Below are positions 8,732 through 16,779 of a stretch of 37,471 nucleotides of DNA, one piece after another (the stretch's first letter is position 1; the number at the start of each line of letters is the position of its first letter). Below the pieces are notes generated by a model, which worked only from the letters and a program-made list of their open reading frames with translations, searched no databases and had not been told where the DNA came from. Origin of the DNA: Chloroflexus sp. MS-G (GTDB lineage Bacteria; Chloroflexota; Chloroflexia; Chloroflexales; Chloroflexaceae); contig NZ_JPIM01000043.1 of assembly GCF_000735195.1 (NCBI RefSeq), positions 1 to 37,471 of the forward strand, in the 5' to 3' direction. The position numbers were made by a program, and so were the translations under genes.

Positions 8732-9530
8732 CTCTCAAGAGCGTGTGATACACAGTCAGACCAATTGTGAGTAACCAGGTTGCGAGTAGCCCATAATGCT
8801 TTTGATAAAAATAACGTAAACTGTTGCGGTAATGATGACTGGCAACACGGGCAGCAGACCAGCTTTGCCCGCCAAGATGAACGACAGCGAAGGTAGGGAT
8901 ATACATCACTTTCCAACCAGCTTTCCGCATTCGCAGACACCAGTCGTTATCTTCAAAATAGAGGAAGAAGTGTTCATCGAGCAGACCGACCTGCTCGAAT
9001 GCGGCCCGCCGCACACACATACACGCCCCTGAAACCCAATCCACTTCCAGAGGTGACCGGACACCCCAATCGTGCAGATCACCACGCCTGAACAGCCGGT
9101 AAAGACCACGTTTGGAGAGGTAAGGTAATGTCGGATCGTTACCATATGCGAAGGCTTGGGGTGCCCCGCTAGCCGTTAACAACTGCGGCGATAAGATAGC
9201 AGCCTGGGGATATGCTTCAAGCAGCGCAGGCAAACGGACCAATGTCGTAAAAGGAGCCAGTACGTCACTATTCAGAAGGATTACTGCCTGACCGGATGCC
9301 AGGCGGAGGCCGAGATTATTACCGGCAGCAAAACCCAGATTCTCTTCACTACAGATAACCTCTACCTGTGGAAACTCCCGCCTGACTGCCGGTACCGTCT
9401 CGTCGTGTGAGGCGTTGTCAACCAGAATGATTTGCCAACCGGCCCGATCCGCTTCTGTCGCAAACTGTCTCAGACAGTTAAGTGTTAACTCACGGGTGTT
9501 GTAGCTGAGGACAATGACCGAAGTCTTCAT
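8703..9530 (-). CDS. GT2-family glycosyltransferase (WbbL/rhamnosyltransferase-like)
   Basis: Cytosolic or membrane-associated GT-A enzyme of 275 residues that would add a sugar during polysaccharide or glycolipid synthesis. It has the classic N-terminal nucleotide-sugar fold: [39 protein letters not shown] and the metal-binding variant NSD in [11 protein letters not shown]. The middle has [19 protein letters not shown] and [19 protein letters not shown], where ED is the usual catalytic base pair. The C-terminus has one hydrophobic stretch ([18 protein letters not shown]). ATG 9530 has AAAGGT upstream; the open frame before it (to 9767) has no family similarity. The last seven codons lie within or beside a 23-bp repeat. 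It lies upstream of the GT87-like gene on the same strand, 86 bp apart. Confidence 0.9.
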   Translation of the reverse strand: MKTSVIVLSYNTRELTLNCLRQFATEADRAGWQIILVDNASHDETVPAVRREFPQVEVICSEENLGFAAGNNLGLRLASGQAVILLNSDVLAPFTTLVRLPALLEAYPQAAILSPQLLTASGAPQAFAYGNDPTLPYLSKRGLYRLFRRGDLHDWGVRSPLEVDWVSGACMCVRRAAFEQVGLLDEHFFLYFEDNDWCLRMRKAGWKVMYIPTFAVVHLGGQSWSAARVASHHYRNSLRYFYQKHYGLLATWLLTIGLTVYHTLLRDHREHGDEK

Positions 9531-9946
9531 CTGCGACCTTTGTGTCTTGACTGGCAATAAACCTGTGGATGATGGTACCACGTTTCGCAGCAGGATAGGT
9601 TTCTGGTGGTGGTCAGCAGGTCTCCGATGTTCGATAGCGATTGATCTACTAATGAACGTGACGAACGCACGGTGATCCAAACTGCCTGGGACAGGTGAGA
9701 ACCTGACTGTGACAGTGGGATATGCACTGTGCGCCAATTGTATTGATAACGTCTCATGCCATACCAAATGTTGCTAAGCAAACCTCTGGATCATTGACAC
9801 AGATCGTGTCACTCCCATCTGTTCACCGCCTTCCTCGTGTTGACGTATGAGTTTGATGGGATGGTTGTACACGGGTTACCCAGACAAGGTTGAGGAAAGG
9901 TGCTATGAACTACTGAAGCCATGCTTCAGCAGTTCAAACGTCCTGA
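9531..9946. other. Intergenic region, no gene seen
   Basis: About 416 bp between the GT2 start and the clcA 3' end. No convincing ORF is present in either strand. It contains a perfect palindrome TGACAC-AGATC-GTGTCA (9795-9811) that could be an operator for the minus-strand GT2 gene, and a hairpin near 9906-9936. Translating past the clcA stop on the minus strand in all frames gives no recognisable continuation of the channel C-terminus. Confidence 0.6.
9906..9936 (-). terminator. Hairpin downstream of clcA remnant
   Basis: TGAACT and CTGAAG pair with CTTCAG and AGTTCA around a CCATG loop, with a single A/C mismatch. It lies 11 bp past the clcA stop codon on the minus strand. A long U tract is lacking, so the termination role is tentative. 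Confidence 0.45.
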
Positions 9947-11039
9947 TTATATCCAGACAATAACACAAGCCCCATACCCAATCAATGCCCCCAATACCAG
10001 AAGTGGAGCGAATATACCACCAGGTGCACCAGTGCTGTAACTGGCAAGGGTAAGGAGCATGCGCATTGTGAGAAAACCCAGAACAGACTGCATGCCGATT
10101 TGTCCTAACAAAATATGCTCGGTAAAGCGATGACCACCCCCAATAAATTCTGGATACCAGAAACCAGCCAGATCTACGATTGCCCCGATGACAGCCGTGT
10201 AGAAAAGTTTCTGGCGTTGGTTTAAACGATCAACCAGGCTCAGCCCTCCGACCAAAGCTTTATTGAAGAGAACACCAACCAGGCCACAGACAACCCCTAA
10301 CGCAGCAAACATCGCTAGGGTGTGCAACGGCTGAATTGAATGATCGGGGACAATAAATACTGGTAATTGCCCGGTAAACAGGCGACTAACCACATTCCCA
10401 ACCACAGCCGCTACAAATGCAGCACTAAAGACCGTCGGACGGAAATCTCGTTGTAGTTCTTCTAACACAAAAATCAGACCGGCCAGCGGCGCGTTAAAAG
10501 CGGACGCAAGACCGGCTCCTGCTCCAGCCGCAATTAAGGTCAGACGCTCGCGTGGCCCGCTGTGAAGCATTGCAGCAACACCGGCCAACAGCACCACCGA
10601 TCTGAACGCTCGGCCCCTCACGACCTAACACTAATCCGCTTCCAAGGGCCAAGACACCCCCGATCAACTTTACCGAAATGATACGCTGCCATCGTAGATC
10701 ACGTAGACGGTGTAGTACAGCTTCAATGTGAGGAATCCCACTGCCGGCAGCCTCTGGTGCATAGCGCTGCGTGAGCCAGACAGCTAGAGTCGCACTACTG
10801 ACCACCCATAGTATTGTTAGCAACCATCCAAAGGGCACCTGCTGGAAAGACTCTATCATTACCGTGCGTAATCCATCAGCAACACCAATAAGCCAGCAGA
10901 AAAGAGTAGTATAACCACCAGCCAGCAGTCCTACTACCATCGCTAGCGGGAGTAATCGTCGTCGCTGTTGTCGTTGATCGAGGTATTCGGCTAACTCATT
11001 GGCCAAAACTTTTGGTTCAGAAACGGGAGCTGTGCTCAT
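9947..11039 (-). pseudogene. clcA: ClC-family chloride channel/transporter, frameshifted and truncated
   Basis: Two overlapping minus-strand frames together encode most of a ClC chloride channel or Cl-/H+ antiporter. The first (11039 to about 10584) carries GSGIPHIE and GREGPSVQIGGAVG; the second (from about 10583) continues with an in-register GAGAGLASAFNAPLAG and later TGAPGGIFAPLL. These are the anion-coordinating ClC signatures in correct order, so this was one gene. The switch occurs near 10580-10590, where one extra base (or two missing) in a GGCCGG context breaks the frame. The product also stops about 20 residues after GGIFAP, whereas ClC proteins normally continue some 80-100 residues through further helices. 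ATG 11039 (MSTAPVSEP) is chosen; a TTG at 11090 is also open. It is last in a minus-strand operon. Frameshift plus missing end make a non-functional remnant likely. Confidence 0.85.
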
Positions 11040-11090
11040 ACCTTTATCGTTCCGCTGCAGGATCTCGGTTATCGTATGCAAGCAGTCCAA

Positions 11091-11561
11091 TCACCGTGAA
11101 GGTGTCACCTCTTCACACACCTGACGCAGTCGTACCATCTGTGCCTGGGCGTCCAGTTTCATCAGCGGGGCAATCGTGAGCGGCCAAATGAGATCAAGAC
11201 CAGGCACACGTAAGCGGTACTCAATGCGATTGTGGATAAGCGTTTGATCAGGATTTCCCTGCCACGGAAGCCACTGCCAGGCATCAAACCCTTCCCAGAA
11301 GCCGTCGAATGCCCAGAGAATCAGGCCCGGTCGTCGTTCAACGACGAGATAACCGGCTTCTAGCAATGGCCCTACACCGGTTAGCCGTAACCGCCAGCGC
11401 GCACCGGTCGCGAAGTTCCAGCCGTCGAGCGGTATAAATTGCACGGCTGGCGACATCCAGCGTTTCATCAATGCCTCATCGGTCATAACTGTCTCGACAC
11501 GATCCATCGCGGCATGAACCACCACAAATTCTTCGAGCAGATGTGGAAAAGCAGCTTCCAT
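11091..11561 (-). CDS. SRPBCC-fold protein (polyketide cyclase/START-like)
   Basis: A 156-residue protein with the pattern of the SRPBCC helix-grip superfamily, which binds hydrophobic ligands in a deep cavity. It opens FVVVHAAMDRVETVMTDEALMKRWMSP, the usual first strand and helix where a coenzyme-binding cyclase has its ligand gate, followed by alternating strands (GWNFATGARWRLRL, LILWAFDGFWEGFD) and a long C-terminal helix. No catalytic residues can be assigned. ATG 11561 is preceded by AAAGGAT at good spacing. It starts 12 bp after the zinc-ribbon protein's stop, so the two are almost surely cotranscribed. Confidence 0.72.
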   Translation of the reverse strand: MEAAFPHLLEEFVVVHAAMDRVETVMTDEALMKRWMSPAVQFIPLDGWNFATGARWRLRLTGVGPLLEAGYLVVERRPGLILWAFDGFWEGFDAWQWLPWQGNPDQTLIHNRIEYRLRVPGLDLIWPLTIAPLMKLDAQAQMVRLRQVCEEVTPSR

Positions 11562-11573
11562 CGTCGTATCCTT

Positions 11574-12626
11574 TCACGAGCCGGTCGGTAGCGACCAGAT
11601 ACCAAAATTGTCGAAGTGAACCTCAACCCCACCTTCTTCGCGGTAGCAGGCCGTTGAAACGCCAACCCGTCCGGCGCCAAAGGTGGTATCACGGAGATCG
11701 GCAGCCAGTGCGCCGTTCACGAACAGCCGAATCCGATCACCTTGTCTGATGACACGTAGCCGATTCTGCTCACTGATGCGGGCCAAGCGACGTGGATCAC
11801 CTTCGGCTAACACAACCGGTTCGCCTTCGGTTGTGATCGCCGAGAGGCGGTAATAGTCAATGAAAAATTCAAACTTGTAGAAGCCAACATTCCGTTGCTC
11901 GGCAAAAATCAAACCGCAACTACCATTCTCTCCACCACGGAAGATTTGACAATCGACTTCGCTCATAAAATCAGTGAATGAGCTGAGTTCGTACAGTTCA
12001 TACGATGTGCCACGTCCAGTCCACAATACCTTAAATACACCATCTTCGATCAGGTCAAGTTCAATCTCTTGAAATTCTCCGGTAAACCAGGCATTCCTGT
12101 TATCAACAAATTCATCGTAAAAGACTTGTCGCGCATGAGCGAAGAGTGTACTGACTTCAGCGTCGAGTGCTGCTGCCGTTTGCGTAGGGGCAATCTCTGT
12201 CAATGCCTGGGCCGTCTGTGCCTGTGCTATTTGTGCCAGTGCAGCAGCACCAAGAGGTGTCGGCTGACCGATGATTCCACCGATAGCGGTCGCCGATGCT
12301 TTCTGGAGTACGAAAGTGGTAGTGCGAGCAGGAGAAGGCGTCAGCACTGTCGCCACCGATGGCGGCGCTGCTTCAGGTGAGCGAAATAATTGGATAAGAA
12401 ACGCACGACTCCCAATGACAACTAGAGCTAGTAGAGCAACAGCCATAATGATCCAGCGCCATCTGCCTGTCTGAGCGGAGGCGATGCTGGAAGATGGTGC
12501 GGGTGGAGTTTCCGATGGTAGCGGTATTTGTGGTGGTTCCGACAAACGGTTACCACAATTGGGGCAAAAACGCCCGGTAGACGCGACTGGCGAACCACAT
12601 TGTGGGCAAGATCGTTCTGAAGACAT
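11574..12626 (-). CDS. Zinc-ribbon membrane protein with C-terminal beta-sandwich domain
   Basis: A 350-residue protein of unknown function. Residues 7-24 form a zinc ribbon (C7-x2-C10 ... C21-x2-C24). A Pro/Ser-rich linker leads to one transmembrane helix at about 58-80 (WIIMAVALLALVVIG). After a low-complexity stretch rich in A, Q and T (about 115-160), the last ~190 residues, expected to be outside the membrane, look like a concanavalin/LamG-type sandwich: FYDEFVDNRNAWFTGEF, NVGFYKFEF, RIRLFVNGALAADL and VHFDNFGIW. This architecture recurs in Chloroflexi proteins of unknown role (recollection, not verified). It sits 28 bp after a GHMP-kinase-like gene and just ahead of the SRPBCC gene. Confidence 0.75.
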   Translation of the reverse strand: MSSERSCPQCGSPVASTGRFCPNCGNRLSEPPQIPLPSETPPAPSSSIASAQTGRWRWIIMAVALLALVVIGSRAFLIQLFRSPEAAPPSVATVLTPSPARTTTFVLQKASATAIGGIIGQPTPLGAAALAQIAQAQTAQALTEIAPTQTAAALDAEVSTLFAHARQVFYDEFVDNRNAWFTGEFQEIELDLIEDGVFKVLWTGRGTSYELYELSSFTDFMSEVDCQIFRGGENGSCGLIFAEQRNVGFYKFEFFIDYYRLSAITTEGEPVVLAEGDPRRLARISEQNRLRVIRQGDRIRLFVNGALAADLRDTTFGAGRVGVSTACYREEGGVEVHFDNFGIWSLPTGS

Positions 12627-12654
12627 AGCTTTTGCGCCTCACGCTGTTCAATTC

Positions 12655-13956
12655 TTAAACCTGTCGTGCACCGGCAAGACTCACTCCGGCCAGACTCCCG
12701 CCAACGATCCGCACCGGCAACCCGATCAGAGACTGGTATTCAGCCGTGATCCGTTGGATATCGCCTTCGGCGTCATTGCGCCCCAATACTACGAGTGTCG
12801 CCTGCGTTGCAGCTACCGGCTGGCGTACTCCCAGAATGGTTGATGCGACCAGACGTTCGGCTAAGGCTTGTGCGTGCGGGTCGATCAACCCAAGTGCTGC
12901 TTGTTCCCAGTGGCTTTGGGTGAGTAATTCCCCAATCAGATGCACATCCTCCTCGCGTTGTAGTCGGCTTGCCGCAGCGCGCAACAGGGCCATGATGATC
13001 CGCGATCGCTGTTGTTCAGCCAGAACAAAGTTGGTCAATGCGGAAGGTGTCATCTGCTCAGATGTCGCGCCGGTTGTAGCGCTCATGTGAGCAGGGAGTC
13101 GGTCACGAAGGTAGCGTATAAAATCCGTGAGACGAAGTGAAGCCAGGATTGCTCCCTCTTGACCCTGCGGAAGGTCAACCGCTGTTACTAGCTCAGCGAC
13201 AAGGCGTTCTGCGAGCGTTAATGCGGAACGCAGGCGAAATGGTGGTTGACGAGGTTCATCACCGACGCGAATCGTCCAGATGGCACAACCTGGCGGCAGA
13301 TGAACATTCCCGCCGATTAGGGCCAGATGTGGCTGCACGACCAGCACTTCATTGGCCGGTGCGCAAACAGTCGTTAGCGTGCCGATCAATTCCAACCCGC
13401 GACTGTCGAGATGATACAAACCCTCGGCGCAGGTAATCGCCAGCTCGCGTGGCGCAAGGTGAACATTGTAGGCGGTCACCAGAGCCTGCGCGACCGCAGC
13501 GATAACCGTAGCAGCACTTGCTTCACCGGCGAGTGGATGTAAAAGCAGCCGTGCACCCCCACCAAACCGCACAAACTCTTCGCGCATCAGGGCAACCCAA
13601 GCCATTAGTGCTGGCCCCCACCACGAACTGCGCGGTGGACGATGACGATCAATCTCGCTGACGGCATCTGCATATTCGTGCGGCCCCGATGATAGAAACA
13701 AGGCAGTGCAAGGAATGGATTCAGTCCGTTGCCACACCCGAATCCGAATAACCGGTTCAGGATCAGGCTGAAGTGCTACCAACACCCCGCCACCGGTTGG
13801 CCAGAGTAGCGTATGGATTCCGGTTTCGGCAACTACCCCACCACACAGATCAACCCACCCTGGCGCACGCACTACGGTGATAGAGCGATCACGGTCGAAA
13901 AAACCACCTCGCTCGGCACGCACACGTTGCAAAAAACGCTCAAATTCAATCGTCAC
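12655..13956 (-). CDS. GHMP-kinase-superfamily protein, catalytic motifs degenerate
   Basis: A 433-residue protein resembling galactokinase or L-arabinokinase. Residues 31-40, APGWVDLCGG, match the sugar-binding APGRVNLIGEH motif with key changes. The region WWGPALMAWVALMREEF through HPLAGEASAAT (141-150) sits where the ATP-binding PxGxGLSSSAA loop belongs but lacks its Gly/Ser core. The later segment CAEGLYHLDSRGLELIGTLTTVCAPANEVLV aligns by pattern with the arabinokinase stretch that normally carries MDQ, where the catalytic Asp is replaced by I-G-T (191-193). The fold is therefore likely but kinase activity is doubtful. It may be a sugar-binding or regulatory paralogue. It begins 10 bp after the VOC gene and lies in the same operon. 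Confidence 0.65.
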   Translation of the reverse strand: MTIEFERFLQRVRAERGGFFDRDRSITVVRAPGWVDLCGGVVAETGIHTLLWPTGGGVLVALQPDPEPVIRIRVWQRTESIPCTALFLSSGPHEYADAVSEIDRHRPPRSSWWGPALMAWVALMREEFVRFGGGARLLLHPLAGEASAATVIAAVAQALVTAYNVHLAPRELAITCAEGLYHLDSRGLELIGTLTTVCAPANEVLVVQPHLALIGGNVHLPPGCAIWTIRVGDEPRQPPFRLRSALTLAERLVAELVTAVDLPQGQEGAILASLRLTDFIRYLRDRLPAHMSATTGATSEQMTPSALTNFVLAEQQRSRIIMALLRAAASRLQREEDVHLIGELLTQSHWEQAALGLIDPHAQALAERLVASTILGVRQPVAATQATLVVLGRNDAEGDIQRITAEYQSLIGLPVRIVGGSLAGVSLAGARQV

Positions 13957-13966
13957 AAGTAGGGCC

Positions 13967-14716
13967 CTATGCTACGTGTTCAGCCATAATCGCCGCACCA
14001 AGCGTTGCGGTAAGGTCGGGAAAGTGCAACCCTTTCAGGGTAACGGCACAAATTCCTTCGCCCCGGCGCACGAGTCGATCAATCACACGCTGATCACCCG
14101 AGTCTGGACCACGCAGTACAATCGTGCTTTCGCCCAACGCAATTCGCACCTCAGCCGGCGCCGCCTGGGGTGTTATCCCCAACAACATCGCATAGCGGCC
14201 AGCACTTGCTATGGGATTGGTTACTGCTACAATCACTTCGGCAATACCCCGCGCACCATTACTGTGCCCCCAAAAATCAGCATCAGGCACCCGCAACGAA
14301 CGATCGGTTACATCACCGCACAAAAATGGGAGATCGGGACTGGGCGGCCATGCCGTCTCCCAAGCCAGGCTGAGACCATCAGGGCGTATGCGACCACCAG
14401 CAACGGGTCCATTCATCATCAAGCCACGGTCGGCTGCTGCGGCAACAGCAATCGTCGTATTGACCGGCAACAGGGCAAAATCGATCAGACCAGGACCGAC
14501 AGCTACGTGTCGCCACCAGCGATGTTCAGGAGCCGGCCGTCGAAACGCCAGCAACTCAAGGTACGTTCCATCAGGAAAGCTAATCAGCGCATTATGGGTC
14601 GCGCCATCAGCATGCTCACCGCCTGGCGCCACCACAAATCCGGCTGCGGTATAGGCCGCTACTGCCGACGACAATTGCTCTACCAAAATGACGACGTGAT
14701 CAAGTGCGTGAATCAT
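13967..14716 (-). CDS. VOC-superfamily (glyoxalase-like) protein
   Basis: A 249-residue protein of the vicinal oxygen chelate fold, close to the 'glyoxalase-like domain' type. It begins MIHALDHVVILVEQLSSAVAAYTAAGFVVAPGG, the first beta-alpha-beta unit with the usual metal-binding His in LDHVV. Next come HNALISFPDGTYLELLAF with the usual acidic ligand in YLELLAF, and a second module starting near residue 160 (GIAEVIVAVTNPIASAGRYAMLLG). The substrate cannot be predicted. ATG 14716 has GGAG five bases upstream; a longer open frame to 14812 lacks support and would run over the acuI promoter. It is the first gene of a minus-strand run of five and is divergent from the MDR reductase. Confidence 0.82.
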   Translation of the reverse strand: MIHALDHVVILVEQLSSAVAAYTAAGFVVAPGGEHADGATHNALISFPDGTYLELLAFRRPAPEHRWWRHVAVGPGLIDFALLPVNTTIAVAAAADRGLMMNGPVAGGRIRPDGLSLAWETAWPPSPDLPFLCGDVTDRSLRVPDADFWGHSNGARGIAEVIVAVTNPIASAGRYAMLLGITPQAAPAEVRIALGESTIVLRGPDSGDQRVIDRLVRRGEGICAVTLKGLHFPDLTATLGAAIMAEHVA

Positions 14717-14753
14717 GCAAACTCCATTACAGAAGGTATAGTGGCGGTTCCTG

Positions 14754-14782
14754 TTGGCAAAGATTCCTATCCTCATTATAAT
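14754..14782 (+). promoter_or_regulatory. Near-consensus sigma-70-type promoter for the MDR reductase
   Basis: TTGGCA (14754-14759), a 17-bp spacer and TATAAT (14777-14782) lie 46 bp before ATG 14829. It sits in a 112-bp divergent intergenic region shared with the VOC operon. Confidence 0.75.
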
Positions 14783-14828
14783 CGACAATACAGAAATCAC
14801 ACCTGACAGCACAAAAGGAGAAGCGGCG

Positions 14829-15833
14829 ATGAGTGAAGAACGCTTTACGGCCCTGGTGGTGGAGGAGGGGGCTGACGGTCGGAAGGTTGAGTTTCGCGAA
14901 TTGCCTTTAAGCGCCTTACCAGAAGGTGAGGTGTTAGTAAAAGTTGCCTATTCTACTCTCAATTATAAAGATGGTCTGGCGATTACCGGCAAGGGAAAGA
15001 TCCTGCGCAGCAGCCCGCTGGCGCCGGGGATCGATTTTGCCGGTACCGTTGTCGAGTCGGCAGATCCGCGCTACCGGCCCGGCGACAATGTCGTTCTTAC
15101 CGGCTGGGGCGTCGGTGAACGGCACTGGGGCGGGTACAGCCAGTACACACGAGTAAAAGGTGAATGGTTAGTACCACTCCCAGAGGGAATGAGTCTGAAA
15201 CATGCGATGACCATCGGTACCGCCGGATTCACGGCGATGCTCTGCGTGCTGGCCCTTGAGCGGCATGGGTTTATTCCCGGACGCGAAGTGCTTGTCACCG
15301 GCGCCGCCGGTGGTGTGGGGAGCGTTGCAGTAGCTTTGCTGGCAAAGGCTGGCCATAAGGTGATTGCGGCAACCGGTCGTCCTCATGAAGAAGCTTATTT
15401 GCGTGACCTCGGCGCCAGCGGCATTCTTGATCGAAATGTACTGAGCAGTCCCGGTCGCCCACTCGAAAGTGAACGCTGGGGCGGCGCTATCGATACGGTT
15501 GGCGGGGCAGTGTTGTCGGGCGTATTACGGGCAATGGCAATGCGCAGCGCAGTTGCGATCTGCGGCAATGCCGGTGGCGCCGAGTTTACGACCAGCGTGT
15601 ATCCATTTATTTTGCGCGGTGTGACAATGATCGGGATCGAATCGGTCATGGTACCGCGCGAAGAACGACTCGTTGCCTGGGAACGACTGGCCCGCGATTT
15701 GTCGCCAGTATTGCTGGATCGGATGACAACCGTCATTCCATTCGCCGAATTGCCCGCTTATGCCGAACAGATTACTAATGCGCAGACCCGTGGTCGCGTG
15801 GTGGTCGATATTCAGAATAGTAAGGAGCGGTAA
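14829..15833 (+). CDS. acuI: Acrylyl-CoA reductase/YhdH-type MDR oxidoreductase
   Basis: NADPH-dependent medium-chain reductase of 334 residues, cytosolic. AcuI enzymes reduce acryloyl-CoA to propionyl-CoA. The fit is close over the full length: YSTLNYKDGLAITGKGKI near the N-terminus, LAPGIDFAGTV, GDNVVLTGWGVGERHWGGYSQY, TIGTAGFTAMLCV, the nucleotide-binding loop GAAGGVGS at about 158-165, IDTVGG, and the C-terminal GRVVVDI. No zinc-site cysteines are seen, as in this subfamily. ATG 14829 has AAAGGAG seven bases upstream. In a 3-hydroxypropionate-cycle organism it could detoxify free acryloyl-CoA, but that is inference and a generic quinone-oxidoreductase role remains possible. It is followed by a repeat-derived hairpin. 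Confidence 0.88.
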   Translation: MSEERFTALVVEEGADGRKVEFRELPLSALPEGEVLVKVAYSTLNYKDGLAITGKGKILRSSPLAPGIDFAGTVVESADPRYRPGDNVVLTGWGVGERHWGGYSQYTRVKGEWLVPLPEGMSLKHAMTIGTAGFTAMLCVLALERHGFIPGREVLVTGAAGGVGSVAVALLAKAGHKVIAATGRPHEEAYLRDLGASGILDRNVLSSPGRPLESERWGGAIDTVGGAVLSGVLRAMAMRSAVAICGNAGGAEFTTSVYPFILRGVTMIGIESVMVPREERLVAWERLARDLSPVLLDRMTTVIPFAELPAYAEQITNAQTRGRVVVDIQNSKER

Positions 15834-15861
15834 GAAGGCAGATTTCCTATCCCTGCATCAA

Positions 15862-15915
15862 CCCTCTTCCTTTCTCAAAGCGAGAGAGGAAGAGGGCTAG
15901 AGGGGAAGGTGAAGG
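15862..15915. repeat. Dispersed palindromic repeat, doubles as acuI terminator
   Basis: A 15-bp stem (15862-15876 with 15882-15896, one T:G mismatch) around a short loop is followed by GGGGAAGGTGAAGGCT, the same tail as in the tandem copies at the window start. It lies 28 bp after the acuI stop and about 50-100 bp before the first recognisable phnD codons. Confidence 0.75.
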
Positions 15916-15948
15916 CTTCGCAATGTTTCAATGGTTAGTCGTGCTTGA

Positions 15949-16701
15949 TACACGCATGAACGTCATGTCGCCACTAATAGCAATCTCCACCCTGCGCCGT
16001 TCGTCCGAGAGTGCACGTTACTGACCCGCCTGCATACCCCGACAATCAAGAACATTTTTCCAGACCCACACGAAGAAAACGGCGTCTTCAAAATCGACAA
16101 CATTCAGGGTAAGCGCTTCTCATTCGTATCGCCTAGCTCAGCCTCGGGTTTCCGCGTACCGGCTGCGGGTATTGTCAAATACTTCAGCCAGCGGGAACAG
16201 TGGAAGAGTTTGACTGTTGATGAGCTGATTGAAGGTGGCCCGAATAAATTCTTCAGTGAAGTCTTGTTCGGCCAATCGCACCAGGGAGCCGCCATTAACC
16301 TCCTTTCGGGTAAAGTGGATATTGCCTCGTTCTGCGATGCCTGTGTTGCCAACTATATCGAGTTAGTATCCGGTGAGGAAAACAAGCCCGGTGCGGTGTA
16401 TCGTGTTCTGAATAACGCTCCCGAACCGTTTGATAAGTTCCCCGGTGCCGAGTTTGTGATTATCTCATCGACACCGGTCATTAATGCTCCATTTGTTGCG
16501 AACAGCAGTATGTTGACTGCCGATGAGATCAAACGTCTTCAGGATGTGCTAACTTCCGATACTGTTGCCAATAATCCTCGCATCTTTGCGACGAAAGCAG
16601 AGATTGATGCAGGCTTCAAGCCATTGTTCCGCAAGACAAAGGACGAACGGTTCCTGGTTGTTGATGACTCGTTCTTCAACCCGATCCGAGAGCTGCGCTG
16701 A
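15949..16701 (+). pseudogene. phnD: Phosphonate ABC transporter binding protein, 5'-truncated
   Basis: The frame is open from just after a TGA at 15946-15948, but it has no ATG, GTG or TTG before ATG 16210, which lies inside the conserved domain. Family-like sequence already starts near 16033: TPTIKNIFPDPHEENGVF, then IDNIQGKRFSFVSPSSASGFRVPAAGI, the PhnD 'GK-F-F-S-S-SG-P' region. Downstream come FGQSHQGAAINLLSGKVDIASF and a normal C-terminus with the last helices. About 220 codons remain of an expected 300-340. The signal peptide and first lobe strands are gone. The missing part is replaced by a dispersed repeat (15862-15915) and about 100 bp of unrelated sequence. An independent start at 16210 would give a 163-residue fragment unlikely to bind ligand or be exported. 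Confidence 0.85.
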
Positions 16702-16717
16702 CGGAAACACAACGTAT

Positions 16718-16753
16718 AGCACTGGCGCCAGTTGATCGATTGGCGCCAGTGCT
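16718..16753 (+). terminator. Intercistronic hairpin between phnD and phnC
   Basis: AGCACTGGCGCCA (16718-16730) pairs perfectly with TGGCGCCAGTGCT (16741-16753) around a 10-base loop. No U tract follows. Such a hairpin after a binding-protein gene usually stabilises its mRNA or attenuates the distal genes; that role is inferred. Confidence 0.6.
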
Positions 16754-16779
16754 TCATCTGTGAAAAGAGGTGAGGTTCT

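Noticed and set aside
8617..8940. N-terminal extension of the GT87-like gene to 8940
   Set aside because: It runs through the repeat and over the GT2 coding region; the first membrane helix and ribosome-binding site fit a start at 8616 or 8610.
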